Source: Stappia sp. ES.058 (GTDB lineage: Bacteria; Pseudomonadota; Alphaproteobacteria; Rhizobiales; Stappiaceae). Taken from it: a stretch of DNA of 64,000 nt. The stretch is from positions 3,286,001 to 3,350,000 of the forward strand of contig NZ_LT629784.1 in NCBI RefSeq assembly GCF_900105595.1, given 5' to 3'. The notes below the pieces were generated by a model that did not search any database, was not told the origin of the DNA, and saw only the letters and a list, made by a program, of their open reading frames with translations. How positions within the stretch are numbered: the first letter of the stretch is position 1; each line of letters starts with the position of its first letter. The translations under genes were made by a program, and so were the position numbers. Of this stretch, positions 56,382 to 64,000 are shown piece after piece.

Positions 56382-58211
56382 GTGTCCCGCTATGGTTCAT
56401 CAACGGCTCCCCAACGGGCCGGAAAACGCGACATCCGGCCGCTTGCCGAATTGCTTCCCTATGTTGCGCGCTACAAGCTGCATGCCACGCTTGCCCTGCT
56501 TGCGCTTTTCGGCGCATCGGCAACCACACTGGTGCTGCCCGTCGCCATCCGCCGGATGATCGATTTCGGCTTCGGCGCCGACGATCCCTCGCTGGTGAAC
56601 AACTATTTCGCGGTTCTGATTGCCGTTGCCGCCGCCCTCGCCACCTTCTCGGCCCTGCGCTACTTCCTCGTCACCTCGCTCGGCGAACGCATCGTCGCCG
56701 ACGTGCGCGCGGATGTATTCTCGCATCTCGTGCATCTGTCGCCGGCCTATTTCGACAAGGCCAGATCGGGCGAAATGATCTCGCGCCTTACCGCCGATGC
56801 GACCCAGGTGAAATCCGCGGTCGGCGCCAGTGCCTCCATCGCCATGCGCAACATGATGATGTTCCTCGGCGCGTCCGGCATGATGGTCGTCACCAGCCCG
56901 CGCCTGTCGCTCTTCGTGCTCGGCGCCATTCCGGTGATCGTGCTGCCGCTGATCGCCTTCGGCCGCTCCGTGCGCCGACGCTCGCGCCACGCGCAGGACA
57001 CCCTGGCCGATGCCTCCGCCTATGCCACGGAGGTACTCGGCGCAATCCGCACGCTCCAGGCCTTCACCAACGAACGCCATGCCGGCGGGCGCTTCTCGTC
57101 CTCGGTGGAAGAAGCCTTCCGGGCAGCCCGAACCGCCATTCTGGCCCGCGCGCTCCTCACCGGCTTCGCCATCTTCGTTATCGCCTCCAGCGTGGTGACG
57201 GTTCTGTGGGTCGGCGCGAGCGATGTCTTTGTCGGCCGGATCACCGCCGGCGAGCTCGGCCAGTTCCTGCTCTACTCGATCTTCGCCGCCGGCGCGCTCG
57301 GCGAAATGAGCCAGGTCTGGGGCGAGATCTCGCTCGCCGCCGGCGCGGCCGAGCGTCTTTCGGAAATCCTCCAGATCAAGCCGCAGATCGCGGCGCCGCC
57401 GGCACCCGCAAAACTGCCGAAACGCATGGACGGCGCGGTACATATCGACAGCGTGTCGTTTTCCTATGGCGCCGAGGCAAACCTTCCCGTGCTCGACGGG
57501 ATCGACATCGACATATCGCCCGGCGAAACGGTCGCCGTGGTCGGCCCCTCCGGCGCCGGCAAGTCGACGCTGTTTCACCTCTTGATGCGTTTTTACGATC
57601 CGACTTCGGGCACCATCCGCATCGACGGGTTCGATTTGCGCGATTGCGACCCGGTCGACATCCGTCGCCATATCGCACTGGTGCCGCAGGATACGACGGT
57701 CTTTGGCGCGACGATTGCCGAAAACATCGCCTTCGGGCGCGCCGATGCCAGCCGCGAAGAGATCGAGGCGGCGGCCGTCGCGGCCTCGGCGGACGAATTC
57801 GTCCGCGCGCTCGAAAAAGGCTACGACACGCCGGTCGGCGAACGCGGCATCACCTTGTCGGGCGGCCAGCGCCAGCGTATCGCCATTGCGCGCGCCATCC
57901 TCAAGGATGCGCCGATCCTGCTGCTCGACGAGGCGACAAGCGCGCTCGACGCGGAGAACGAAACGCTCGTGCAGGCAGCGCTGGAGCGGTTGATGGAGGG
58001 ACGCACGACGCTCGTCATCGCACACCGTCTCGCGACCGTTTTGAAATCCGATCGGATCGTGGTGATGGACGGTGGGCGCATCGTGGAAACCGGACGGCAC
58101 GAGGATCTGGTCGCGCGCGGCGGGCTCTACGCGAAGCTTGCAAAATTGCAGTTCGAGACCGGCGCGCGCGCGTTCTCCGACACCGGGTCCGAACGCTCCG
58201 CAGCCGAATAG
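56382..58211 (+). CDS. ABC exporter, fused permease and ATPase (MsbA-related)
   Basis: The protein has about 609 residues from the GTG at 56382 (GAGAGAC upstream); an ATG at 56310 would add 24 residues. A six-helix type I exporter domain (about 30-330) precedes the ATPase domain, which has Walker A GPSGAGKSTLFHLL, the Q-loop PQDTTVFGATIAENIAFG, the signature LSGGQRQRIAIARAIL, Walker B ILLLDEATSALD and the His switch IAHRLATV. It is the alphaproteobacterial MsbA-related group; lipid A or another lipid is possible but not shown. It acts as a homodimer in the inner membrane. Confidence 0.9.
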   Translation: MSRYGSSTAPQRAGKRDIRPLAELLPYVARYKLHATLALLALFGASATTLVLPVAIRRMIDFGFGADDPSLVNNYFAVLIAVAAALATFSALRYFLVTSLGERIVADVRADVFSHLVHLSPAYFDKARSGEMISRLTADATQVKSAVGASASIAMRNMMMFLGASGMMVVTSPRLSLFVLGAIPVIVLPLIAFGRSVRRRSRHAQDTLADASAYATEVLGAIRTLQAFTNERHAGGRFSSSVEEAFRAARTAILARALLTGFAIFVIASSVVTVLWVGASDVFVGRITAGELGQFLLYSIFAAGALGEMSQVWGEISLAAGAAERLSEILQIKPQIAAPPAPAKLPKRMDGAVHIDSVSFSYGAEANLPVLDGIDIDISPGETVAVVGPSGAGKSTLFHLLMRFYDPTSGTIRIDGFDLRDCDPVDIRRHIALVPQDTTVFGATIAENIAFGRADASREEIEAAAVAASADEFVRALEKGYDTPVGERGITLSGGQRQRIAIARAILKDAPILLLDEATSALDAENETLVQAALERLMEGRTTLVIAHRLATVLKSDRIVVMDGGRIVETGRHEDLVARGGLYAKLAKLQFETGARAFSDTGSERSAAE

Positions 58212-58242
58212 CGGCACGTGTCCCGGACCGCGGTCCTCAACC

Positions 58243-58271
58243 AAAAAAGCCGGCCAAATGGCCGACTTTTT
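58243..58271. terminator. Bidirectional terminator between the ABC gene and SDR gene
   Basis: AAAAAAGCCGGCC and GGCCGACTTTTT pair across AAAT with one mismatch and carry T-runs on both strands. Confidence 0.8.
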
Positions 58272-58289
58272 CGTGACCGTGCCGCAGGC

Positions 58290-59081
58290 TCAGTCCTGGT
58301 CGGCAACCGGGACGGTGTAGTTCAGCGGCAGGCGCCCGCCATCCGCATAGATCGTCTGGCCGGTGATGTAGCTTGCATCGTCGGAGGCGAGGAAAGCGGC
58401 AACGCCGGCAATTTCCGACGGCTCGCCGACGCGGCGCAGCGGCGTGCGCGACAAAACCCGCGCCTTCGCGGCCGGGTCGGAATTCACCGAGGCGAGCATC
58501 TCGGTCATGATCGAGCCCGGGCCGATGCCGTTGACGCGAATGCCATACTCGGCAAGCGACAGCGCCGCCACCTTGGTCAACTGGTTCAACCCGCCCTTGG
58601 AGACCGAGTAGGGCACCTGGTTGGGGATCGCGAACACAGCATTCACCGACGACATGTTGATGATAGAGCCGGGCGTACCGCCCTCCTTGACCCTGTCGAC
58701 CATGTGGCGCGCAACCGCCTGGCTGCACAGGAACGCGCCCTTCAGGTTGACGGAGAGAACCCGGTCGAAATCGGTCTCGTCGAGATCGAGGAAATCCGCG
58801 CCGACGACAATGCCGGCGTTGTTCACGAGAATGTCGATATCGCCATAGGCATCGAGCGTCGCGGCGACGAGATTGCGCACGTCGAGCTTCTCGGCCACGT
58901 TGCAATGGACGAAAAACACGTCGCCAAGCGCCTTGAGCTCGGCTTCCGCCGCTTCGCCGCGGGTTTCGTCCTGATCCGCGATGACGACCTTCGCCCCGTC
59001 CGTGACGAAGCGCTTCGCGATCGCGAAACCGATGCCGCCAGCCGCGCCGGTGACGATGGCTACCTTGTTTTCCAGGGACAC
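58290..59081 (-). CDS. Short-chain dehydrogenase/reductase
   Basis: The 263-residue classical SDR starts at a GTG (59081) with AGGATCC upstream. It has the NAD-binding TGAAGGIGFAIAKRF, NNAG (NNAGIVVGADF), the catalytic Ser in IINMSSVNAVFA, the YSVSKGG motif with Tyr and Lys, and an acidic D at the end of beta-2 (VVIADQDE), which favours NAD over NADP. It resembles glucose 1-dehydrogenase or FabG-like enzymes; the substrate is open. The C-terminus is LNYTVPVADQD. Confidence 0.9.
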   Translation of the reverse strand: MSLENKVAIVTGAAGGIGFAIAKRFVTDGAKVVIADQDETRGEAAEAELKALGDVFFVHCNVAEKLDVRNLVAATLDAYGDIDILVNNAGIVVGADFLDLDETDFDRVLSVNLKGAFLCSQAVARHMVDRVKEGGTPGSIINMSSVNAVFAIPNQVPYSVSKGGLNQLTKVAALSLAEYGIRVNGIGPGSIMTEMLASVNSDPAAKARVLSRTPLRRVGEPSEIAGVAAFLASDDASYITGQTIYADGGRLPLNYTVPVADQD

Positions 59082-59259
59082 TGGGATCCTCGTTTGTGGC
59101 GTTGTCGATATCGTGACTGTCCAGCCAAGCCGGACATCGCCGCGACCATAGGCCGGGGAAACCGGCCTGTCGATGGCCCGGATCCCACCGGTGCACGGCC
59201 CCGCCCGCAGACGCCTGAGGACGCTACGTCAAGTCGCGGCCGCACGCCCGGTCGGACTG

Positions 59260-61167
59260 TCACACCGCGAGACCGCGCGCTTTCAGCGCTTCCTCGATTT
59301 CAACGAGAATCGCCGGGTCGTCGATCGTTGCCGGCACCCGAACGTCCGTCCCGTCGGCGATCTGGCGCATGGTGGCGCGCAGGATCTTGCCCGAGCGCGT
59401 CTTCGGCAGGCGCTCCACCGTGATCGCCAGCTTGAAGGCCGCCACCGGGCCAATCTTCTGGCGCACCAGTTTGACCAGTTCCGCCTCGATCTCCTCATGC
59501 GGTCGGTTGACACCGGCCTTGAGCACAGCGAACCCGCAGGGTGCCTGCCCCTTCAGCGTATCGACCACGCCGATCACCGCACATTCGGCGACATCCGGGT
59601 GGCTGGCCAGGACCTCCTCCATCGCACCGGTGGAAAGCCTGTGTCCGGCGACATTGATGATGTCATCGGTGCGCGCCATGATGAAGAGATAGCCGTCCTC
59701 GTCCATGACGCCCGCGTCCGCTGTCTTGTAGTAGCCGGGGAATTCGTCGAGATAGGCCTTGTGGAAGCGCTCCGGCGCTTGCCAGAGCGTGGGCAGACAG
59801 CCCGGAGGCAACGGCAGCTTGACCACGACGTTGCCCAGCGTCCCGGCCGGCACGGGATGGCCCGCATCGTCCAGAACCTGAACGTCATAGCCCGGCATCG
59901 GAACCGTCGGCGAACCGTGCTTGATCGGCAGGAGCCCGAGCCCGAGCGGATTGCCGACGATGGTCCAGCCGGTTTCCGTCTGCCACCAGTGGTCGATCAC
60001 CGGGACCCCGAGCTGATCCTCCGCCCATTGCAGCGTGTCGGGATCGGCACGCTCGCCGGCCAGGAAAAGGGACCGGAAACCGGCAAGGTCATAGTCACCG
60101 ATCAGTTCTCCGCGCGGATCTTCCTTCTTGATGGCGCGAAATGCGGTCGGCGCGGTGAAGAGGCTTGCCACATTGTGCTCGGAGATCACCCGCCAGAACA
60201 CGCCCGCATCGGGCGTTCCCACCGGCTTGCCTTCGAAGACAATGGTGGTCGCCCCCTGCAACAACGGCGCATAGACGATGTAGGAATGGCCGACGACCCA
60301 CCCCACATCGGACGCCGCCCAGAACACCTCTCCCGGCTCGATTCCGTAAATGTTGGTCATCGACCACTTGAGCGCGACCATATGGCCGCCATTGTCGCGC
60401 ACGACGCCCTTTGGCTGCCCCGTGGTTCCGGATGTGTAGAGAATATAAAGCGGGTCCGTCGCCTTGACGGGCACACACGACACGGTGCGCCCCTCCGCAA
60501 GTGCTTCGTCCATCAGCACGCCGAGGTCATGGTCGCGGCCGTCGGTCAGCACCGCCTTCGACTGTTCGCGCTGCAACACGAAACAGTTGGACGGCTTGTG
60601 AACGGACATGTCGATCGCTTCGTCGAGCAGCGGCTTGTAAGTCACCACGCGGCCCGGCTCGATGCCGCAGGACGCGGCGATGATCGCGGTCGGCTTGGCG
60701 TCGTCGATGCGGGTTGCAAGCTCGTTCGCGGCAAAACCGCCGAAGACGACCGAATGCACCGCGCCCAGGCGCGCACAGGCAAGCATCGCCATCACGGCTT
60801 CCGGGATCATCGGCATGTAGATGATGACGCGGTCACCCTTGGCAACGCCCTGGTCGCTCAGGACGGCGGCCATCGCGTTCACCCGTTCCAGCGTCTCCTC
60901 GTAGGAATAGACGGCCTTGGCGCCGGTGATCGGGCTGTCGTAGATGATCGCCGGCTGGCCGGGACGCCCGCGCTCGACATGCCGGTCGAGGCAATTGTAG
61001 CAGGTGTTGCACTCCGCGCCGGCGAACCACTGTCCGTAGTCGCCAAGCGTCTCGTCGAACACCTTGTCCCAGGGCTTGATCCAGTCGATCTCGCCGGCGG
61101 CCTCCGCCCAGAAGCCGTCCGGGTCGCGTTTCCAGCCCTCATAGACCTCGTGATAGCGGCTTGCCAT
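59260..61167 (-). CDS. prpE: Propionyl-CoA synthetase (PrpE-like)
   Basis: The enzyme activates propionate (or other short acids) to the CoA ester via an acyl-AMP. The start is the ATG at 61167 with GGAGG. The 635-residue protein shows the PrpE-typical N-terminal segment YGQWFAGAECNTCYNCLDRH, the AMP-binding motif LYILYTSGTTGQPKGVVRD, the adenylate site WWQTETGW and the C-terminal catalytic lysine in TRSGKILRATMRQI. The length and the N-terminus separate it from acetyl-CoA synthetases. It is divergent from a TauE/SafE gene across 301 bases. Confidence 0.9.
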   Translation of the reverse strand: MASRYHEVYEGWKRDPDGFWAEAAGEIDWIKPWDKVFDETLGDYGQWFAGAECNTCYNCLDRHVERGRPGQPAIIYDSPITGAKAVYSYEETLERVNAMAAVLSDQGVAKGDRVIIYMPMIPEAVMAMLACARLGAVHSVVFGGFAANELATRIDDAKPTAIIAASCGIEPGRVVTYKPLLDEAIDMSVHKPSNCFVLQREQSKAVLTDGRDHDLGVLMDEALAEGRTVSCVPVKATDPLYILYTSGTTGQPKGVVRDNGGHMVALKWSMTNIYGIEPGEVFWAASDVGWVVGHSYIVYAPLLQGATTIVFEGKPVGTPDAGVFWRVISEHNVASLFTAPTAFRAIKKEDPRGELIGDYDLAGFRSLFLAGERADPDTLQWAEDQLGVPVIDHWWQTETGWTIVGNPLGLGLLPIKHGSPTVPMPGYDVQVLDDAGHPVPAGTLGNVVVKLPLPPGCLPTLWQAPERFHKAYLDEFPGYYKTADAGVMDEDGYLFIMARTDDIINVAGHRLSTGAMEEVLASHPDVAECAVIGVVDTLKGQAPCGFAVLKAGVNRPHEEIEAELVKLVRQKIGPVAAFKLAITVERLPKTRSGKILRATMRQIADGTDVRVPATIDDPAILVEIEEALKARGLAV

Positions 61168-61468
61168 CTGACGTTCCTCCCTGTTCCTTGCGCCGGCGGA
61201 TTCCGGCCCGGAGATCTCCGCTGCCGGATCGTTGCCGACGATGCGTCTCCTGCCCATAGGCATCGTATGTGCCGCCAGACGCCGGGGAAAGGCAAGACTT
61301 CGGCGCTTAAGACATTCGGAGATCGGGAAGTTTGCGTATGGGCGCGATTCGGACGGTTTCGCGGCAGCAAGTCCCGGACCCCAAAGCGAAAACCATCTCC
61401 GCCGATGCAGGTGACACCGGCTCTCTCAAGGCCTATGACAACGCGAACGCCCCCGCGCCGAGACCTTC
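61168..61468. other. Divergent promoter region between prpE and a TauE/SafE gene
   Basis: The 301-base gap holds the start regions of both genes. I see no RNA element, terminator or strong palindrome. Short open frames here are shadows. Confidence 0.45.
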
Positions 61469-62233
61469 ATGACCCCGATCACCGACCCCCTGTTCTACGC
61501 CTTTGCCATTCCCGCCGTCATCATGGTCGGCCTCGCCAAGGGCGGATTCGGCGGGCCGCTGTCGCTGCTCGGCGTGCCGTTGATGAGCCTCACCATCGCG
61601 CCGGTGCAGGCTGCGGGCATCATGTTGCCGATCCTCGTCGTGATGGACATGGCCGGGCTGTTCGCCTACCGCGGCATATACGACACGACGAGCCTGAAGA
61701 TCCTGCTTCCGGCCGCGATCGTCGGCATAGCGATCGGCTATTTCACCGCCGCCTTCGTCAGCGAGGCCCACGTCCGTCTGCTGATTGGCGTCGTGGCGAT
61801 CCTCTTCACGCTCAACGCCGTGGCCGGTGCGCGTGCCGGGGCCGAGCCGCGTCCCCAGCGACCCTGGCTCGGACGCTTCTGGGGCACGATCTCCGGCTTC
61901 ACCAGCTTCGTCAGCCATGCCGGCGGACCGCCCTATCAGATCTACATGCTTCCGCTGCGCCTCGATCCGGTGCGCTTTGCCGGCACATCCGTGATCTTCT
62001 TCACCACGGTGAACGCGATCAAGCTGATCCCCTATGCCGCCCTTGGTCAGTTCGCGGCGCAAAACCTTGCCACATCAGCGGTGCTTTTACCGCTCGCGCC
62101 ACTTGCAACGCTGGCCGGAGCCTGGCTGGTGAAGCGGATCCAGCCGGGGATCTTCTACAAGATTACCTATGCGGGCGTCGGCATTATCGGGATCAAGCTG
62201 TTCTGGGACGGACTGAGCGCGCTCTTGGGCTGA
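61469..62233 (+). CDS. TauE/SafE-family permease (second copy)
   Basis: The 254-residue membrane protein has eight helices and the twin family motifs IMVGLAKGGFGGPLSLLGVP and FTSFVSHAGGPPYQIYMLP. It differs strongly from the copy at 35.6 kb, so it is not a recent duplicate. It probably moves a sulphur-containing or carboxylate anion. It is followed 101 bases later by an acyl-CoA ligase gene on the same strand, which makes a shared substrate possible but unproven. Confidence 0.88.
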   Translation: MTPITDPLFYAFAIPAVIMVGLAKGGFGGPLSLLGVPLMSLTIAPVQAAGIMLPILVVMDMAGLFAYRGIYDTTSLKILLPAAIVGIAIGYFTAAFVSEAHVRLLIGVVAILFTLNAVAGARAGAEPRPQRPWLGRFWGTISGFTSFVSHAGGPPYQIYMLPLRLDPVRFAGTSVIFFTTVNAIKLIPYAALGQFAAQNLATSAVLLPLAPLATLAGAWLVKRIQPGIFYKITYAGVGIIGIKLFWDGLSALLG

Positions 62234-62334
62234 GGCCTTGAGACCATTGCTGTTGATCGCATGACGCTTTGCCGCTTTGATGGCGCGTGAAACGGCGACC
62301 GGATTGCGGACCTGCCGGAGACTCGGAGGACAGA

Positions 62335-63972
62335 ATGGCCGAAAGCGGCAGCCCCTACACACGCGATCTCGACAAGACGCAGGCAAACCACACGCCGCTG
62401 TCGCCTCTCAGCTTCCTTGCGCGCGCCGCAAGCATCTTTCCCGATCACACCGCCATCGTTCACGGAACGGCCCGCACCTCCTATGCGGACTTCTATGCCC
62501 GCAGCCGCCGTCTCGCCTCCGCCCTTGCCGCGAGAGGCATCGGCAAGAACGACACGGTCACGGTGATCCTCGCCAACACGCCGCCGATGCTGGAGGCCCA
62601 CTACGGCGTGCCGATGACCGGCGCCGTCCTGCACTCCCTCAACACCCGCCTCGATGCGGCCATCATCGCCTTTCAGCTCGACCACGCAAACAGCAGGGTC
62701 GTGATCACCGACCGCGAGTTCGCCCCGGTGATGAAGGAGGCGCTGGAGCTCGCCGAGGTGTCGCCGCTGGTCATCGACTATGACGATCCCGAGTTTCCCC
62801 AGGACGGAGACCGGCTCGGCGCGCTCGACTACGAGGCCTTCGTGACGGGCGGCGATCCCGCGTTCGACTGGTCGCTGCCGGCGGACGAATGGGACGCGAT
62901 CGCGCTGAACTACACCTCCGGCACCACCGGAAATCCCAAGGGCGTGGTCTATCACCATCGCGGTGCCTATCTGCTGGCCCAGGCGAACATCCTGACCGCC
63001 GGCATGGCCAAACACCCGGTCTATCTCTGGACCCTGCCGATGTTTCACTGCAACGGCTGGTGTTTTCCCTGGTCGATGTCGGTCGTGGCCGGAACCCATG
63101 TCTGCCTGCGTCAGGTGCGGCAAAAGCCGATCTGGGATGCGCTGGCCGACGAGGGCGTGACGCATCTGTGCGGCGCCCCCGTGGTGATGTCGACCATCCT
63201 CAACGCCGCGGACGCCGACAAGCGCGACCTCGGCGGGCGCGTCGTCGATTTCTTCACAGCCGCCGCGCCGCCGCCGGAATCGGTGCTCGCCGCAATGAAG
63301 GAGGCGGGCTTCAATGTGACCCACCTTTACGGCCTGACCGAGGTTTACGGCCCCGCCGTCGTCAACGACTGGAAGCGTGAATGGAACGCGCGCCCCGCGG
63401 CCGAACAGGCTGCGCTGAAGGCACGCCAGGGCGTGCGCTACGTCGCGCTGGAAGACCTCACCGTCCGCGATCCGGAAACCATGGAAGAGGTCCCGGCCGA
63501 CGGCGAGACACTCGGAGAGGTGATGTTTCGCGGCAACGTGGTGATGAAGGGCTATCTGAAAAACCCGGAGGCGACGGCGGAGGCCTTCGCCGGCGGCTGG
63601 TTTCATTCCGGCGACCTCGGCGTGCTTCATCCCGACGGCTACATCCAGCTCAAGGACCGCTCCAAGGACATCATCATCTCCGGCGGCGAGAACATCTCCT
63701 CCATCGAGGTGGAGGAGGTGCTGTTCAAACATCCGCAGGTGATCGCGGCCGCTGTCGTCGCGCGCCCGGACGAGAAATGGGGCGAAACGCCTTGCGCTTT
63801 CGTCGAGCTCAAGGCCGGCGCCAGTGTAACGGCGGATGATCTCATCGCCTTTTGCCGGGAACGCATGGCGCGTTTCAAGGCGCCGCGCCATGTCGTCTTC
63901 ACCGAACTGCCGAAGACATCCACCGGCAAGATCCAGAAATTCGTTTTGCGCGAGATGGCCAGGTCCGTGTAG
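62335..63972 (+). CDS. Medium/long-chain acyl-CoA ligase (AlkK/DmdB-like)
   Basis: The protein has 545 residues from the ATG at 62335 (CGGAGGAC upstream). It has the AMP-binding motif LNYTSGTTGNPKGVVYHHRG, the segment TLPMFHCNGWCFPWSMSVV typical of AlkK-type and DmdB-type enzymes, the adenylate motif YGLTEVYGP, SGDLGVLHPDGYIQLKDRSK and the C-terminal TSTGKIQKFVLRE with the catalytic lysine. Fatty acids or methylthiopropionate are both possible substrates; sequence does not decide. The coding region ends 28 bases before the window edge. Confidence 0.9.
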   Translation: MAESGSPYTRDLDKTQANHTPLSPLSFLARAASIFPDHTAIVHGTARTSYADFYARSRRLASALAARGIGKNDTVTVILANTPPMLEAHYGVPMTGAVLHSLNTRLDAAIIAFQLDHANSRVVITDREFAPVMKEALELAEVSPLVIDYDDPEFPQDGDRLGALDYEAFVTGGDPAFDWSLPADEWDAIALNYTSGTTGNPKGVVYHHRGAYLLAQANILTAGMAKHPVYLWTLPMFHCNGWCFPWSMSVVAGTHVCLRQVRQKPIWDALADEGVTHLCGAPVVMSTILNAADADKRDLGGRVVDFFTAAAPPPESVLAAMKEAGFNVTHLYGLTEVYGPAVVNDWKREWNARPAAEQAALKARQGVRYVALEDLTVRDPETMEEVPADGETLGEVMFRGNVVMKGYLKNPEATAEAFAGGWFHSGDLGVLHPDGYIQLKDRSKDIIISGGENISSIEVEEVLFKHPQVIAAAVVARPDEKWGETPCAFVELKAGASVTADDLIAFCRERMARFKAPRHVVFTELPKTSTGKIQKFVLREMARSV

Positions 63973-64000
63973 CGGACCCCGATACGCCCACGCCTTAAAC

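Noticed and set aside
62335..63972. Specific DMSP-degradation ligase DmdB
   Set aside because: The MFHCNGW segment is shared by AlkK-type fatty acid ligases, and no other dmd gene is nearby, so the specific name is not supported.

Overview
The window is a chromosomal segment of an alphaproteobacterium, most likely of the order Hyphomicrobiales (Rhizobiales). The evidence is gene content and order: ruvCAB-ybgC-tolQRAB-pal-cpoB-tilS-ftsH-glmM, zapA with a DUF4164 partner next to 6S RNA and a 5-formyl-THF cyclo-ligase, tkt-gap-pgk with a class I aldolase, EipA, ChpT, RcdA and TrcR. The DNA is GC-rich by eye. A marine Stappiaceae-like lineage would fit, but the sequence alone does not prove the family. 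Almost everything is housekeeping. I see no prophage, complete insertion sequence, CRISPR array or intact defence island.

Layout. 1-2.8 kb: chemotaxis kinase CheA (cut by the window edge) and the phosphotransferase ChpT, both on the minus strand. 2.9-3.8 kb: a decayed Abi_2-family gene in AT-richer DNA, the one clear accessory remnant. 3.9-9.4 kb: a secreted YHS protein, EipA, a membrane-anchored coiled-coil protein, tRNA-Glu, DUF6476, RluD and the heat-shock sigma factor RpoH. 9.5-14.4 kb: a CHASE2 adenylate cyclase and two divergent transporters separated by a region rich in dyad symmetry. 14.6-20.8 kb: purA, a large unknown membrane protein, then serC-serA behind a probable serC leader RNA. 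20.9-35.4 kb: an outer-membrane protein, then the long minus-strand block from ruvC through Tol-Pal, tilS and ftsH to glmM. 35.6-40.2 kb: TauE/SafE permease, YebC, YmdB, cyclo-ligase, 6S RNA, ZapA and DUF4164. 40.5-48.3 kb: central carbon genes tkt, gap, a tiny membrane protein, pgk, fba, a ThiE-like protein and a Sel1 protein. 48.4-52.1 kb: EF-P, SuhB and an ExbB/MotA-OmpA/MotB-like pair. 52.2-56 kb: TrcR, quinone oxidoreductase, DUF1192, a probable small RNA, RcdA and L31. 56-64 kb: ABC exporter, SDR, propionyl-CoA synthetase, a second TauE/SafE permease and an acyl-CoA ligase.

How the parts connect. Three proteins in the window (ChpT, RcdA, TrcR) belong to the CtrA cell-cycle network. Reading the intergenic DNA for the CtrA consensus TTAA-N7-TTAA gives two exact matches, upstream of tolQ and of the outer-membrane protein, and two one-mismatch matches, upstream of pal and over the -35 region of the small-RNA gene next to rcdA. 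This suggests that cell-envelope constriction genes and a new small RNA may be tied to the CtrA cycle here. It is an inference from motif spacing only. Other items worth attention are the stator-like pair at 50-52 kb, the non-canonical ThiE paralogue, the 65-residue membrane protein between gap and pgk, and paired 15-bp palindromes before the MFS gene.
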